From: Limnomonas spitsbergensis
Lineage: Eukaryota > Chlorophyta > Chlorophyceae > Chlamydomonadales
NCBI GenBank assembly: GCA_037349105.1
Contig: JAYJMM010000061.1
Coordinates: 1-64,000, forward strand
DNA length: 64,000 nucleotides
Direction: 5' to 3'
Positions 1 through 10,620 of the stretch are shown in pieces; within the stretch, counting starts at the first letter, position 1, and each line of letters opens with the position of its first letter. The notes beneath the pieces were generated by a model. That model was not told where the DNA came from. It saw only the letters and a list, made by a program, of their open reading frames with translations, and searched no databases. The translations under genes were made by a program, and so were the position numbers.

Positions 1-4
1 CCGT

Positions 5-215
5 TCACAAAATAGAAAGAGTAGGGGGGGCGTTCGAAAGTGTAAGGGGGCTGTTTGAAAAGGTAGGGGGGCGTTCATTTCTACCCTGAAAAGTAGGGGG
101 GCGGTTCGAAAAAGTAGGGGGCCGTTCATTCTTGCACGAGAAGGTTGGGGGCCCGGCCATTAAAGTAGGGCCATTCGAAAAAGTAGGGGGCCGTTCAACG
201 AACATGTAGGGCGGC
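5..215. repeat. Degenerate G-rich minisatellite
   Basis: About eight imperfect copies of a 22-30 bp unit built on GTAGGGGG(C)CGTTC followed by GAAAA or ATT. Spacing and sequence vary, so this is a decayed minisatellite rather than a telomere. The array runs in from the window edge and its true left end is not visible. Confidence 0.75.
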
Positions 216-857
216 TTTAAAAAAACAAGAGGTGAATGGCTTGCTTCTGAACAGCCCGGTCAGGGCCATCAATTTGTCACTTTTAACACTGTCCAATCAA
301 CATCAACCTACAATTCAATGATTTAATATGGAAATTGTATAACGCCCATGCTTGTAGACCTCTCCAAGCCGGCCAATCATTAGACTGGACATTGTGTGTG
401 TTGAATGACGGACATGAGTTATGGCCAGAACGGCACATGCAATCGGCACAAATTATCCCACAATATAGCAAATCCATGAAGCCTTGGTACCGGAGCCATT
501 ACATAATAACCATCTAGCCATGCCAAGGGTGGACAAAGTAGCAACGCCAGGCGCATGCGGATACTTAATAATAATGCCACGTCAAGAAATCAAGATGTCA
601 TATACGTTGTGCAGACATAGGAGCGCCTACGTTTGTAACATTGAGTGTGGGCAAATGGCCCTGCCTCCTGGTAACCCTTGCACGTTGCATTTTGGCCGAC
701 CTATCATGAAGAGGTATGTGTCTGCCCCGAAAGCAAAGGTACTCTTGCAAGGGCCATTTGAGTATCGTCAGGTCTAATCAGCACCTGATACATTTCAAAC
801 CCTCCCTTCAGTCGTCTGATTGTTGTCATAATGATGATCTATGCGCATATGTTAAAC
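216..857. other. Host flank left of element 1, no recognised gene
   Basis: About 640 bp between the minisatellite and element 1. The longest plus-strand frame (484-777, 97 codons) and a minus-strand frame (283-477) have no motif I recognise and no clear splice signals. Removing element 1 and one GTTC copy would join this stretch to 19615 onwards, so it may be the far 3' side of the primase-helicase gene; I could not show that. Confidence 0.4.
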
Positions 858-861
858 GTTC
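858..861. repeat. Target-site duplication of element 1, left copy (GTTC)
   Basis: GTTC directly precedes the TGTCAC start of element 1 and is repeated at 19611-19614 directly after its GCGACA end. A 4-bp duplication with TG...CA ends is typical of integration by a retroviral-type DDE integrase. Confidence 0.8.
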
Positions 862-1493
862 TGTCACAGTATATTACAGTATACGTGACAGAACCGTTTA
901 GACCGCAGTTAGCGGCCTCGGGGACTCCGCAGCTTCTCTGCGGAGCCCACGGATTTGAACTGAGACCTAGAAACCCGCTTACGCAGAATTAGTTTGACAG
1001 GTTCTACCGTACTCTGAACTGGGCCTGCCGGGTCCCTGTATCCCGGCAATTGCCTTGGCTAGTCACTTCGTCCCTTTCTAAAGGACATACCTCTATTTGT
1101 AACAAGCACCGGCCGTCTTCGAGACCCGCCAGCTTTCATATAAGTCAGTACCTTAACTCGAGTCAAGACTACCTCAGCCTCAGCTGAGATAGCTGGAGAC
1201 AAGTACCTAGCAAAGAGGCCCGAGACCCTGCCGAACAAGAAGTACGCAGTCCACGTCCCGACTCCCTCACCGCGAGAAGCGCGGTAAGTGCCCTTAACAT
1301 AGCCAGCTGGATCGCGCCCAGACGGCCAGAAGGCCTGTGCTCCCTTAGTCAATTGCCATACAACCAAATAGCCAGCTAAGCTGCTTAACTCGCTGAGCAC
1401 TCGCAGCCAGTGTGTAGTCACTGAGCCTGCCCGTAGGCGTCCATCACTGCCGTGAGGAAAGAAGTCCGCCACGGACATGAAGCGCACATCGCG
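862..1493 (+). repeat. Block alpha, 5' copy (632 bp), element 1
   Basis: Begins with an imperfect palindrome (CTGTCAC...GTGACAG, 861-891), then a GC-rich hairpin near 920-945 (CTCCGCAG / CTGCGGAG). It ends ...CACATCGCG. It is repeated at 18749-19380 and, inverted, in element 2. It would act as the 5' LTR and should hold the promoter, but unlike a normal LTR the beta segment that follows alpha at the 3' end is absent here. Confidence 0.85.
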
Positions 1494-1517
1494 TGTCCTT
1501 TAGAAAGGGACGAAGTG
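1494..1517 (+). promoter_or_regulatory. Candidate self-primer binding site, element 1
   Basis: The 24 bases directly after block alpha are an exact reverse complement of 1064-1087 inside alpha. A primer-binding site normally sits here and pairs with a tRNA 3' end. Instead it can pair with the element's own RNA, as in the Tf1/sushi self-priming group of Ty3/Gypsy elements. If so, transcription should start near 1064. Element 2 keeps the pairing (31803-31826). Alternative: a structural hairpin with another role. Confidence 0.5.
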
Positions 1518-2199
1518 GATTTAGCCTGATCAGCTTAATTTGCCAATTCCTGCTAAAGGTGCTTGTGCAGCGAAATTGGAAATTTGTTTGCATGCAAACG
1601 ACCTTGGACAGCATTGAACTGCACTTTGCTGTGGTAACCTCCATAGAGAGAAGTGCCAAGTTAAGCCCTGAGAATCACTAAGAGTGGCAACTTAGTGTAG
1701 AGTCCAGGAGAGGCTTGAGGATCTGGCTGTGGATTTATACACCCAGCAGATAATCCCTGTGTGACTGCAGATTGTGATCAGGTGGATCCAATTGTTCATT
1801 ATTGACAGAAGTGAACTTGTTGACAGATCAACCAAGTTTAAAATTTTGTGGTGTACCAAAGGATCCCCGCAGGTGTCAGAGAGGAACTGACACAGCGCAA
1901 GAGGATATATCCGCCCGGAGGCAAGACATCCGCAAGGGGCGTGTGCCAGCTAGAGGCAGCCCAGCCAGCAAAGGTGGGAGGGACTAAAAAGGGCGAAGGA
2001 GGATTCCGCCAGATTAAAAGTTTAGTGAGCATAAGAGCAGAGGGCAAGGACTATCGCGCGAAATTGCTGTACCTTGCCGTCCGGCCTTGACTAGCAGATC
2101 CTCACCAGATTGCAGTAGGGATAAGGGGCAGAAGCCTAACGTTAGCAGGTTTTGTAGGGGGTGTTGCCAGCACACCTGCAGGACATTGCGGTTCGTAAA
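1518..2199 (+). other. 5' leader of element 1
   Basis: About 680 bp between the candidate primer site and the first conserved ATG of gag. Nearly the same leader is present in element 2 (31118-31802, minus strand). Short frames inside it differ between copies, so I see no conserved gene. Confidence 0.5.
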
Positions 2200-2562
2200 A
2201 TGCCTGTGGAGATGACAAGCGTAGATCTGAACCCCGATAGGCACCAGCACCCTGACGTCCTACGGAAGAGTGGGCGTCTGAGGGGGCTGGAGCCGGGTGT
2301 AGACCTAAAAAATGCTAGTGCTGAGATTGTAGCAGAGGCCCTGATAATGGCGGAAAAGCTAGCAGGGCCAGGGGAACCGCCTGCAGAGGACCGCAGGGTA
2401 CCTGAACCGGGCCGCGTACCACCTAGAGGGGCAGGGGCGCAAGCAGATGGTGCAGTACTAGTAACACGAAAAGGCATTGGTCGAGGGGGTCCATTGCCCG
2501 CTGGTTCCGACAGCAGGCTGAATTGCGAGCAGGGCAGACTCAAGCGGGAACCCCAGAACTGA
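2200..2562 (+). CDS. Gag N-terminal piece (frame-broken from main gag)
   Basis: The frame opens at ATG 2200 (MPVEMTSVDLNPDRH) and is conserved in element 2, where the matching ATG is at 31117. In element 2 the downstream part of this segment runs straight into gag. In element 1 one base is missing near 2531 (GAGCAGGGCAG against GAGCAGTGGCAG) and further small indels lie in a GACACGC repeat near 2590-2640, so this frame stops at 2562 before main gag. It has no known domain. I read it as the true N-terminus of gag, broken here by mutation or assembly error. Confidence 0.5.
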   Translation: MPVEMTSVDLNPDRHQHPDVLRKSGRLRGLEPGVDLKNASAEIVAEALIMAEKLAGPGEPPAEDRRVPEPGRVPPRGAGAQADGAVLVTRKGIGRGGPLPAGSDSRLNCEQGRLKREPQN

Positions 2563-2683
2563 TCTTGGATCAAGCAACGGAAGCATCCCAGAGCTGTGAC
2601 ACACGACAGCGACACGCGACACGCGACACGCGAGCTGTGAGAGCGGTGAACCTGAGGCAGAGCCGCAGCAGAGCCTGACCAGG

Positions 2684-5600
2684 ATGGCGAGTGTTGCACA
2701 GCGGGTTGAAAAAGAGCCCAGCCAACCGGATCTAAGGGCCAAGGTAGCCGCAGCTTCAGACAAGTTTGCAGGCCGTGATAAAACCTGCACAGACAAACCT
2801 CGAATAAAGACAGAGGAAGAGCGGGCCAGGAACGCACCTGCAGCGGTCAAACACGAGGAAGCTGAGCCCCAGCCAGCAACGAGCAGACAGAACTCGCAGG
2901 CAGGCAAGGAAAAGGAGAAACCAGCTGAGCCGGTAGGAAAGCCTTGGGCTGACCTAATATTCGAGGAAGAGCAGCCAGACCCAGTTCAGGAAAAGCAGGG
3001 GCAGCAGACTACAGCAGGACTGCATCCCGTGCAGCAGCTGCAGCCGCGCAAAGCACTGGTTAGAAGAGGAGCTGGATCCACAGTCTTCGGCACACCACTG
3101 TCCAGTTTTCCACCCAGCGCAAACAGACCTGCACAGGCATCCAAGGAGGGATCTAGCAGCCATATGCAAAGAGAGCCAGAGCGCTCCGAGGTTGGGGGAG
3201 TAGTGTGCGGCAATGAGGAGTCGGAAGGGCCGATTGGTTGGGCAGGAATTGTGCAGTGGGCAACAAACCTGTGGAAGCAAGTGTGCTCCAGGACGTTCTT
3301 GCATTTCCAGGACCAGGTCACAGCCATTGAGGAGTTCAAGGCCCATCATCTGAGGGGATGGGCAACAAAGGCCATGTTGGGTATCCCCCACACAGGGTTG
3401 GACAGGGCGATACTGTTAGCCGCCCTTGGACAGGTGTCCAAGGGAAGGGCGGAACACGAAGCAGCCAGGGCTGTTAAAGCCTTCGCAGATGAATGGTGCA
3501 ACGAGGTCACAGGAGACCAGGAGGAACCTGGATCAGAACCAGAGGATGAGGAGGACCAGGCGTGGGAAGGATTTGAAACAGAGGCGCAGCAGCCTGAGGG
3601 GCGCAGGGAGGTGCAAAGGTGGCAGCAGCAAGCGGGAGCCGCGCCAACACCAACACTCAGATCTGCAGCTTTCGAGGTCAACAGCGAGCCCAGCCTCAGA
3701 GGGCGGCCAAGGGGCAGGGAAGCGCCCAGAGCCAGCAGTCCAGCCGCCAGCGAAAGGGCGGAATTGACTAGCCGATCACTCGCCAGGATGGCAGAGCAAG
3801 GCACAGCAACACGCAGAGCAAGCAGGCAAGAGTCTTATGAGTTGCTACGCATAGTCGAGGACAAAGAGAACGCATACCAGGAAACCCAGGTGGATTACAT
3901 CAAGGAATTCCTGAAGAACAGGCAGTCAGGCACAGCAAGGGGAGTCAGGAGGAATGAGCATGCAGGCAGCGCACGGAGCAGTGGTCCAAAAATACAGGAG
4001 GCCAGAGAGGAAACACGGTCTGATTCCTATGCCAGGAATTACACAGGCGGGACGCAGCCAGGTCGGCAGAGCCAGGAGCCGCCCAGGGGGCAGGCATACT
4101 CCAGGGAACAGCCAAGCCAGCAGAGCCAGGAGCAATCCAGGGGACCAGCGGATCACAGCAGAGGAGGGCGGCAGGAATGGCAAGGCCAGGAGCTGCCCAG
4201 GGGACAGGCAGAGCCCGGAAGAGCACAGTCGGGGAGGCCTGGATCTGACAGCAGACCAGGCAGAAGCGAATCAGAACGACCGCCACCCGAAGGAAGTAGA
4301 AGCGCGACAGGCAGAGCGGGCAGACAGCCATCAAGAGACGCTCACAATCAGGATGAGGATTATAACAGACAGGACAGGTATCATTCAGGCCGCAGCCCAT
4401 CGAGGGGCGGCAGTGGAGGACCTGGGTCGCGGTCAGAGTCAGTAGATTCGGAGCCAGGAGGAGCGGACAGACGCAGGCCGGGGCCCAGACAGGAGTCCAG
4501 CGATCAGGAAATGAAAAGGCTCGATCGGGAGCAGGCGAGGGTGAACCTGCAGCTGCAGCAGCAGATGGTACTGCAGCTGGCAGGGGTAGCCAAGGTCACC
4601 AAGATTCCAGCCATCCAGGGCAACGTACCAGTCCTGGATATGTCACACCCAGGCGCAGTTGCAGTCAGGAAGTATTGCCAAGCGTGTGGATACTGGGGAT
4701 CGCACAACAGGTTGGCAATGTCAGATGACCAACCAGCATTGGCTGTGGTGGCAGGTGAAATAGCTGGATCATGCCAGTCGCCGTCAGCTATGACGTTGCT
4801 GATCAAGTCGCTGGTCAAGCTGTGGGACAGCAAGCCGGCCAGCATGAGGCCGCTGATGGCAGCCATCAGGGCAGCGCCCCACGCAGGAAACAGAATTGCC
4901 ATAGAGGTGGAGCGGATCGGACAGCTGTGGATAGCCCCAGCAGAGGAGCAGGGTTGCGAAGCTTCGCTACTCACTTTATGGATCAGGGTGGTCCAGGAGG
5001 AGGTGGGCAAGCCAACTTCAGAGGAGAGGACGGCCATCACCAACCTCAGGCTAGGAGTAAAGACTACCCTAGACCCAGACGTCAAGCCAGAGGAGACGGT
5101 GGAAGCATTTGCTCACAGAGTGCTGACAACGGCAGAGCTGCTGCAGATCTCAAGGGATGCAGTAGATCACTTCGGCAGGAGCCACTCGGTCTCGCGCATG
5201 TTCCATGACGGACTTCCAGCAGTTGCTAGAGCCAAGCTGAGCAAGTTTGTTATGACGGTGCCAGGGTACCTCAGCATGAGCGATGAAGACCAAATCGCAG
5301 TACTCACGCAGCAGGTGGTGTTGTGGGAGAGGTTTGCCCTGGAAATGGGTGACCTGGGAGGTACCGGCTTCAGGCAGATAACCAACAGCGGGCCTGGCCA
5401 GGGAGAGGCACAGCCCAACAGGGGCAGAAAAGAGAGAGCAGGACAGTGGGAGATGCGGACACGCCTTGATGGAATTGGGCATCCCGCAGGCTCAGCAGCA
5501 GTACCACAGATGCGGATGGATAGTAAACCCAGAGGAGTTACCTGGGCGGACCAAACAGGGGCGGCAAATTACAACGCTGAGGGTGTCTCAGGCGCAACCA

Positions 5601-5806
5601 AGGCATGCTACCAGTGTGGTAGCACGACGCACCTAGCCAGGGATTGCAGGGCGCCCAGGGCCAAGGATGAGCGCAGACCTATGCCCCTGGTAAACAGACA
5701 TCACACCTGGACCGGCCAGACAGCCGCAACAGCAGTATCCGCAGCAACAGCAGTATCCCCTGCCGCCAAGGCCGCAGCAGGGACAGGCAGCAGGCAAGCC
5801 GTATGA
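2684..5806 (+). CDS. gag: Gag-like protein with CCHC zinc knuckle
   Basis: The 1040-codon frame should make the structural protein that packages element RNA. Residues about 1-350 contain a predicted folded stretch (WAGIVQWATNLWKQVCSRTF). Residues about 400-620 are low-complexity repeats of the type QSQEPPRGQAYSREQ. A second, helical, capsid-like stretch covers about 680-900. A CCHC knuckle (CYQCGSTTHLARDC) lies near residue 975. The ATG at 2684 is probably not the real start: element 2 shows gag continuing upstream to the segment at 2200. After the knuckle the coding signal moves into the next frame (open from 5694), so the protein may continue by a +1 shift. Known: CCHC knuckles bind genomic RNA in Ty3/Gypsy Gag. 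Confidence 0.8.
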   Translation: MASVAQRVEKEPSQPDLRAKVAAASDKFAGRDKTCTDKPRIKTEEERARNAPAAVKHEEAEPQPATSRQNSQAGKEKEKPAEPVGKPWADLIFEEEQPDPVQEKQGQQTTAGLHPVQQLQPRKALVRRGAGSTVFGTPLSSFPPSANRPAQASKEGSSSHMQREPERSEVGGVVCGNEESEGPIGWAGIVQWATNLWKQVCSRTFLHFQDQVTAIEEFKAHHLRGWATKAMLGIPHTGLDRAILLAALGQVSKGRAEHEAARAVKAFADEWCNEVTGDQEEPGSEPEDEEDQAWEGFETEAQQPEGRREVQRWQQQAGAAPTPTLRSAAFEVNSEPSLRGRPRGREAPRASSPAASERAELTSRSLARMAEQGTATRRASRQESYELLRIVEDKENAYQETQVDYIKEFLKNRQSGTARGVRRNEHAGSARSSGPKIQEAREETRSDSYARNYTGGTQPGRQSQEPPRGQAYSREQPSQQSQEQSRGPADHSRGGRQEWQGQELPRGQAEPGRAQSGRPGSDSRPGRSESERPPPEGSRSATGRAGRQPSRDAHNQDEDYNRQDRYHSGRSPSRGGSGGPGSRSESVDSEPGGADRRRPGPRQESSDQEMKRLDREQARVNLQLQQQMVLQLAGVAKVTKIPAIQGNVPVLDMSHPGAVAVRKYCQACGYWGSHNRLAMSDDQPALAVVAGEIAGSCQSPSAMTLLIKSLVKLWDSKPASMRPLMAAIRAAPHAGNRIAIEVERIGQLWIAPAEEQGCEASLLTLWIRVVQEEVGKPTSEERTAITNLRLGVKTTLDPDVKPEETVEAFAHRVLTTAELLQISRDAVDHFGRSHSVSRMFHDGLPAVARAKLSKFVMTVPGYLSMSDEDQIAVLTQQVVLWERFALEMGDLGGTGFRQITNSGPGQGEAQPNRGRKERAGQWEMRTRLDGIGHPAGSAAVPQMRMDSKPRGVTWADQTGAANYNAEGVSGATKACYQCGSTTHLARDCRAPRAKDERRPMPLVNRHHTWTGQTAATAVSAATAVSPAAKAAAGTGSRQAV

Positions 5807-7294
5807 CAGGAATCAGAACAACAGACAGTATCCCAGGCCGGGGCCTGGCCAGGGAGGTCAGGCGCAGCAGGCAGCCCACGTGTCTCACCTCAGCAATGCA
5901 ACGGGGCAGGCTGAGCCAGAAGGATGGCACCAGACCATGGCAGAGATGCTCAGCGAGTCCGTAGCACTCATGACGCAGGTTGGGCTGGTACCCAAGCCTG
6001 CAGGTTTCAAACAGGCGGTGCATAACGCCCGTCCTAAGTCGTTTATGCCAGAACCTTTGCAGGAGGAGGAACCAGTGCCAGGATTCGTGGAACCTCCCTC
6101 CAGGAAGGGGGCAAAGAGGCTGGTATTGAGTAAAGTAGCTGACGATATGTCTGACATCCGCCTACAGGTGTTCAAGCTGAACGAGAGGCTTTCAGCGTTG
6201 GCATTCACCACGATGCCCATGGGAACAGACAACGCCGGCCACAGGGGTGAGACCAGTAACACCAGGCCAGAGGGTAGAATGGTGACAGCTGCACCCAAGC
6301 TGCAGTATTTCAAAAATGACAGAAGCAACCTGGAGCAGTGTGTGGGACTTATGGTCAATGGGAAGGTCCTGGTGGCTCAGAAAGCACTCATGGACTCCGC
6401 ATGCACGTGCCATGTCATCACTGTCAATATTGCAGAGCAATTAGTTGCCATGGGGGCGGAGCTGGTGCGTACGGATGAGAAGATACGTACCACAGACAAT
6501 GCAGGAGCAGATCTGTATGGAGTACTGTTCATTTATGTGGTGTACGGATACGGAGGGCCCAATGCCATTATGGAGCCCACGGTGGTCAGGGTCGTTAAGA
6601 CACCACCGGACGCATATGAGCACTTGGTAGGGAACCCAGAGTTTCTCAAGTATAACGGGGTCTTAGAGGCAGCAGGAAGGCTGACCTTACGGCCCAGGGA
6701 GGGCCCACAGAGAGCGCAAGGGGTCAGGGACCTTACGCTGCCACTAATGCGGGCATCCCCAGCAGGGGGGTACCAGGCAGCAGCAGTGGAATGGGCAGGA
6801 ATTCAGTGTGGATTCGCAGAAAGAGAGGGGTGGCCATCTGCAACAGCTGAAACAGAGCACGAACCGCTCTTACAGCGTTCCATGGCCACACGCGCAGGTG
6901 CCGCTTTGAGAGCCGGACAGGACGCAAGACCCAGCTACGAGGGAAACCCTAGGCTACAACGGCACATGCTGGTGCCAGTCGAGACAGCAGTGGCAGAGGA
7001 CGCCGCACCAACCGCAGAGGAGGTGACAAGAGCGCGCAGAGCCGTGAGAATCTCTGACAGCGAGAGAAAGTGCGTCAGGGACTTCATGCCAGCATGCTCC
7101 GACTACCCGTGCGCTTTGTGTGGAAAGCCAAACGAGCACTCGGCGGAGGAGTGTGAGAGGAGGATTCAGGTCTTTTCGCAGACCCCTGAAGCAGCGCCTG
7201 CGGTGCAGGCAGTGCCGCCTGCAGCACAGAAGAGGGGATATGGCACAGCGGCAGACGGCAGAGCCGCGCAGGCAAATTCGGCGCGCAGCAGGGG

Positions 7295-7362
<68 letters not shown>

Positions 7363-8678
7363 TGACAAAGGAACCACAGGTGGCAGGGCCCAGTGAGCAG
7401 CAGGTCAGCGACAACAAGTGTAGACAGGCGCAACAGCGGCAGCTGCAGGGGCAGCCAGGGGCAGCAAGGCCTCCCGCGAAATCAGCAAGCAGCGGCGATG
7501 ACGAAGCGCAGGAAGCAGAGGAGGAGGAGGAATGCAGCGTAGAGAAGATTCCAGAGCCAGGGACCAGCCCACAAGACAGGCACATCAGCAGGCTGGCTGG
7601 GCAAGTTCCCGGGCTGAAAAAGGCTCTACGGTGGAGAGAACGGCAAATGTGGAGGCAGGCAGCGGGAATTGTTGATTACCTAAAAGGCCAGCTGGCTGGG
7701 TGGAAGAGCATCAGGGATGGTCAGCAGGCCATGGCAGAGGTTCATCGGCAGTACATCCTGCGGGCAGATGAGCTGATCAAGCTGCAGGATGCCATGGGAA
7801 CACAGTATTTGGGGGAGCCGCCAAACCGCGGGCAGCCGCTCCCATTTGAAGCGGATCCAGAGCTGGCGGGGTGCGTCAGGGAAATGATGGCAATCCCGTC
7901 CCCGTTGCCAGACATGGAGATAGAGTATTCCGGCGTGGAGGAGCCGAAGGAGGAACACCAGCAGCACGGTTCTGCTAGCAGCGACGATAGCGGCTCGGGG
8001 AACAGAAGGCTCCGACAGCGCAGCAGAAGCGCGCAAAGGGCCATCAGTGAGGAGCGCCAAGGGACGGTGCCTACGCCGGCAGCCAGGACCCAGCGGCAAG
8101 GCGCAGGGCGGCGCAGCAACAGCGAGGAGAGAAGCAGGGACCACGGGCAGCGGTCACCAAGCAGGGACCAGCCCAGGGGCAGGTCCAGGGAGCGGCGTCC
8201 AGAGGAGTTTGCCAGGCCTTACAGGCAGGGGCAACAGCACCAGCGAGGTCCAGGCCCCAGTCCGACAGGCAGAGCCCTGGCAGGGGGGAGTGGGGTGGCA
8301 GAGCCTAGGCGTAACCTAGGACCACGCCATGGTGGAGTGTGCTTCAAGTGTGGACAGCCAGGGCACTTTGCCAACGAGTGCACCAACCCGGAGCAGCCAG
8401 GGCTGGCAGGCGACAAGGCCAGGGGCACCTGCAGGCCCGGCGCGGAGCTATGGAACCTGGGGCCCAGGCAGGGGCCAGGGGGGGCCCATAGGGCGCCGGC
8501 GCAGGAACTTCGAGACAGCCATGAGGACTCCCAGCGCAGGGGACTTCCAGCAGGCAGCAGCAGGCCCCAGCGCGTGGCCAGAACCGCCAACTCGACAGGA
8601 ACCATCGGAGGGCGAGCAGCCAAGGTGGGAGGGGACAGGAGGCCACACGTGCTTCATGACAGGCCACATGGAAAGTAG
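5694..8678 (+). CDS. Gag-continuation / aspartic protease-like frame with second zinc knuckle and polyQ
   Basis: This frame follows gag in the +1 direction. It is open from 5694, and its first part (Pro/Gln-rich, PYDRNQNNRQYPRPGPG) reads like a natural tail of the first knuckle. Near 6370-6660 is a retropepsin-like segment: ALMDSACTCHVIT matches the D-S/T-G active-site region but with Ala in place of Gly, and HLVGNPEFLKYNG resembles the second conserved part. A C-x2-C-x5-H-x4-C variant (CALCGKPNEHSAEEC) lies near 7115. A run of 21-22 Gln follows at 7299-7362, and a perfect CCHC knuckle (CFKCGQPGHFANEC) at 8340-8381. Two separate knuckle regions in one element are unusual. Whether the Ala-for-Gly change kills the protease cannot be told from sequence. 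Confidence 0.6.
7297..7362 (+). repeat. (AGC)22 microsatellite encoding polyglutamine
   Basis: Twenty-two uninterrupted AGC units, read as Gln in the protease-like frame. A pure repeat this long is likely to vary in length between copies of the element. Confidence 0.95.
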
Positions 8679-10620
8679 CCAGGACAGGGGTGCCTACCAG
8701 GATGAGGTCAGTCAGGTAGAACCAGTTCAGGTGGCCCCCCAGAGGGTGCCAGAAGGGCAGGTAGCCAGTCAGGTAAACCACTGGGCAATGGCTGTGGAGG
8801 CGTTAGCCATGAACCATTATGGGACTATGCCTACAGGGTCGGCCAGATCCGTAGCACATGCGATGGAATTCTTGAAGGATCTCCAGAGAAGGGGGTGCCC
8901 AGCTCCGTGTGTAGGATGGCCGAATCTGATGCAGAGGTTCCTAGACAGGGAATGGGACAAGTATGATGAGCAGTGGGATGAGTTTGAGAGACGCGAGCGG
9001 GAGGCAGTACCCCAGCACAACGTAGACGGGTGGGAGACCGATTCAGGGTCCAACCTTTCAGCAGGCAGATATGAGCCTCAGGAACCCTCGCCCTTGCATG
9101 AGAGAGAGTTTGGCGTGTTCTGTCCAGGTACCCCGGAGGGCAATCAAGACACAGGCAGAGAGGTAGCGGGAGCAGCCACCGAGACAGGGGAGCCACCCAG
9201 AGCGGGGTCGCGATACCCAGCAGCCAGAGGGACCGCAGCAGGGAGCCAGCAGGACGCTATGGCGGGGCCCGTTAGGACCCATAAAAGCACTACCTCTCGG
9301 TGCAATGCTTGGGGAGGTATCGACGAGGACGGAGAGACGCAGCACAGCAGCGAGAGGGGAGGAAGGTCTGGCGCAAGGGGCGAGGACGGGCAGCTTGGCC
9401 AGTCCTTCAGCAGAGACAGGTCCTACAGCAGAGAACGCGTCTACATACAGCCGTACCCGCAGTCGCTGCCAGCAGGAGAGCCCTTTGTGCAGTACTTCCG
9501 CCTGGGGGAAGAGATGCCAGGGGCGTCCACCTCCAGGGCTATGCTGACTATGCCAGCGGATTACAAGGACGGGCCATGTCGGTTGCAGAACCATAGGCTC
9601 CTGGGAGGCGGAGAGCAGACATGTGTTAACAGGGCAGCAGCCATGCAGGCAGTTGCCAGGATGATTTTCCCGTGGGACGCAGTGACAGCTGTCATGCTGG
9701 GCGCTGCGCTCAAAGGATATATCCAGCCCAGCACAAATATGGCAGATTATATGCAGAGGGGATGGTCGCGGCACCCCATCTATGCATACTGCGTTAGCGA
9801 GATGGTGAGCCTCGCCATTGCAGCAGGCATCACAGCGGTGGATGCAGCAGGCTGGGCGCACCCGGACATGCCAGACATTGCGCCGGCCGAGGGGATGTGG
9901 CAGGGCGCGCAGCCAGGATTCATGCGCACACCGTGGGCGAGGGATTGTGTCCGTGAGCTGATGGGGCATCCAGCCCTCAGAGACCGCGCATTTTATGTGC
10001 CAGTCCAAGCCATGGGCGAGTACGAGCGATTTGTGGGAACAACAGAGCGGGCCCCAGTGGGGGCAGGGCTGTGTCACCCAGGCAGGCCAGGGCGGTGTGA
10101 GGCGACCATCGAGGCGTCCATCGTCATACCCAGGACGGTCGCAGGACAAGCAGTGCCGTGGGGGCCAGCACCAGGGGACGCCAGGGCAGCCATTCCAGTC
10201 CAGCAGCTAGTAACTTACTACTATGAGGAGATGGCTGAGGAGGAGTTGCCCGTTTCATCGGCATGGATCCACATGCACGCGACTCGCGATGATATGCCCG
10301 TTTACCTGTTCGCAAGGCACCAGCAGGACGTGGCAGTCACTAAGTGCGCGTCAGTAGACGAGGCAGAGCTCCATGCCCATACCTACGCTAGGGGAGCAGA
10401 CCCGACAGTGTGGACGCTCATGCTTATGGCGCTGCAGAGGGTCCTGCTCCCAGGACAGCTGTCAGCGGCCATGCGGCATGTGTGGGGCGTAGAGGATCAG
10501 TGGGCGCCGACAGAGGTAACAGCCTGTCCAACATGGAGCCTTACGGGCCCCAGCAGACGCCAGCATCAGGAGCCATGTGGGAAGGAGAGGAAGAGCTGGC
10601 GCGCTCGCCGTTCGCAGTAG
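8329..10620 (+). CDS. Unknown retrotransposon protein between protease and RT (ORF3)
   Basis: Frame +1 relative to the protease frame, overlapping its last 350 bases, so it may be reached by frameshifting. The start of the frame (ATG 8329) is inside the knuckle region of the previous frame and is probably not used. Residues about 1-330 are Gln/Gly/Arg-rich linker. Residues about 350-740 look globular, with Trp, Cys and aliphatic patterning (AVTAVMLGAALKGYIQPS, HPIYAYCVSEMVSLAIAAG, WTLMLMALQRVLLPG). No family is recognised. It is not a chromodomain, dUTPase, envelope or RNase. Element 2 has lost this region by deletion, so there is no second copy for comparison. Confidence 0.5.
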   Translation: MVECASSVDSQGTLPTSAPTRSSQGWQATRPGAPAGPARSYGTWGPGRGQGGPIGRRRRNFETAMRTPSAGDFQQAAAGPSAWPEPPTRQEPSEGEQPRWEGTGGHTCFMTGHMESSQDRGAYQDEVSQVEPVQVAPQRVPEGQVASQVNHWAMAVEALAMNHYGTMPTGSARSVAHAMEFLKDLQRRGCPAPCVGWPNLMQRFLDREWDKYDEQWDEFERREREAVPQHNVDGWETDSGSNLSAGRYEPQEPSPLHEREFGVFCPGTPEGNQDTGREVAGAATETGEPPRAGSRYPAARGTAAGSQQDAMAGPVRTHKSTTSRCNAWGGIDEDGETQHSSERGGRSGARGEDGQLGQSFSRDRSYSRERVYIQPYPQSLPAGEPFVQYFRLGEEMPGASTSRAMLTMPADYKDGPCRLQNHRLLGGGEQTCVNRAAAMQAVARMIFPWDAVTAVMLGAALKGYIQPSTNMADYMQRGWSRHPIYAYCVSEMVSLAIAAGITAVDAAGWAHPDMPDIAPAEGMWQGAQPGFMRTPWARDCVRELMGHPALRDRAFYVPVQAMGEYERFVGTTERAPVGAGLCHPGRPGRCEATIEASIVIPRTVAGQAVPWGPAPGDARAAIPVQQLVTYYYEEMAEEELPVSSAWIHMHATRDDMPVYLFARHQQDVAVTKCASVDEAELHAHTYARGADPTVWTLMLMALQRVLLPGQLSAAMRHVWGVEDQWAPTEVTACPTWSLTGPSRRQHQEPCGKERKSWRARRSQ

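Noticed and set aside
1..215. Telomeric repeat
   Set aside because: Units are irregular in length and sequence (22-30 bp) and do not fit a simple telomere motif.
1059..1487. 142-codon minus-strand frame inside block alpha
   Set aside because: Lies in the terminal repeat, overlaps the candidate promoter and primer pairing arm, and its counterpart at 19180-19374 is broken. No protein-like features.
7084..7585. Poly-Ala, poly-Leu and poly-Cys frames opposite the CAG repeat
   Set aside because: Shadows of the (AGC)22 repeat on the opposite strand.
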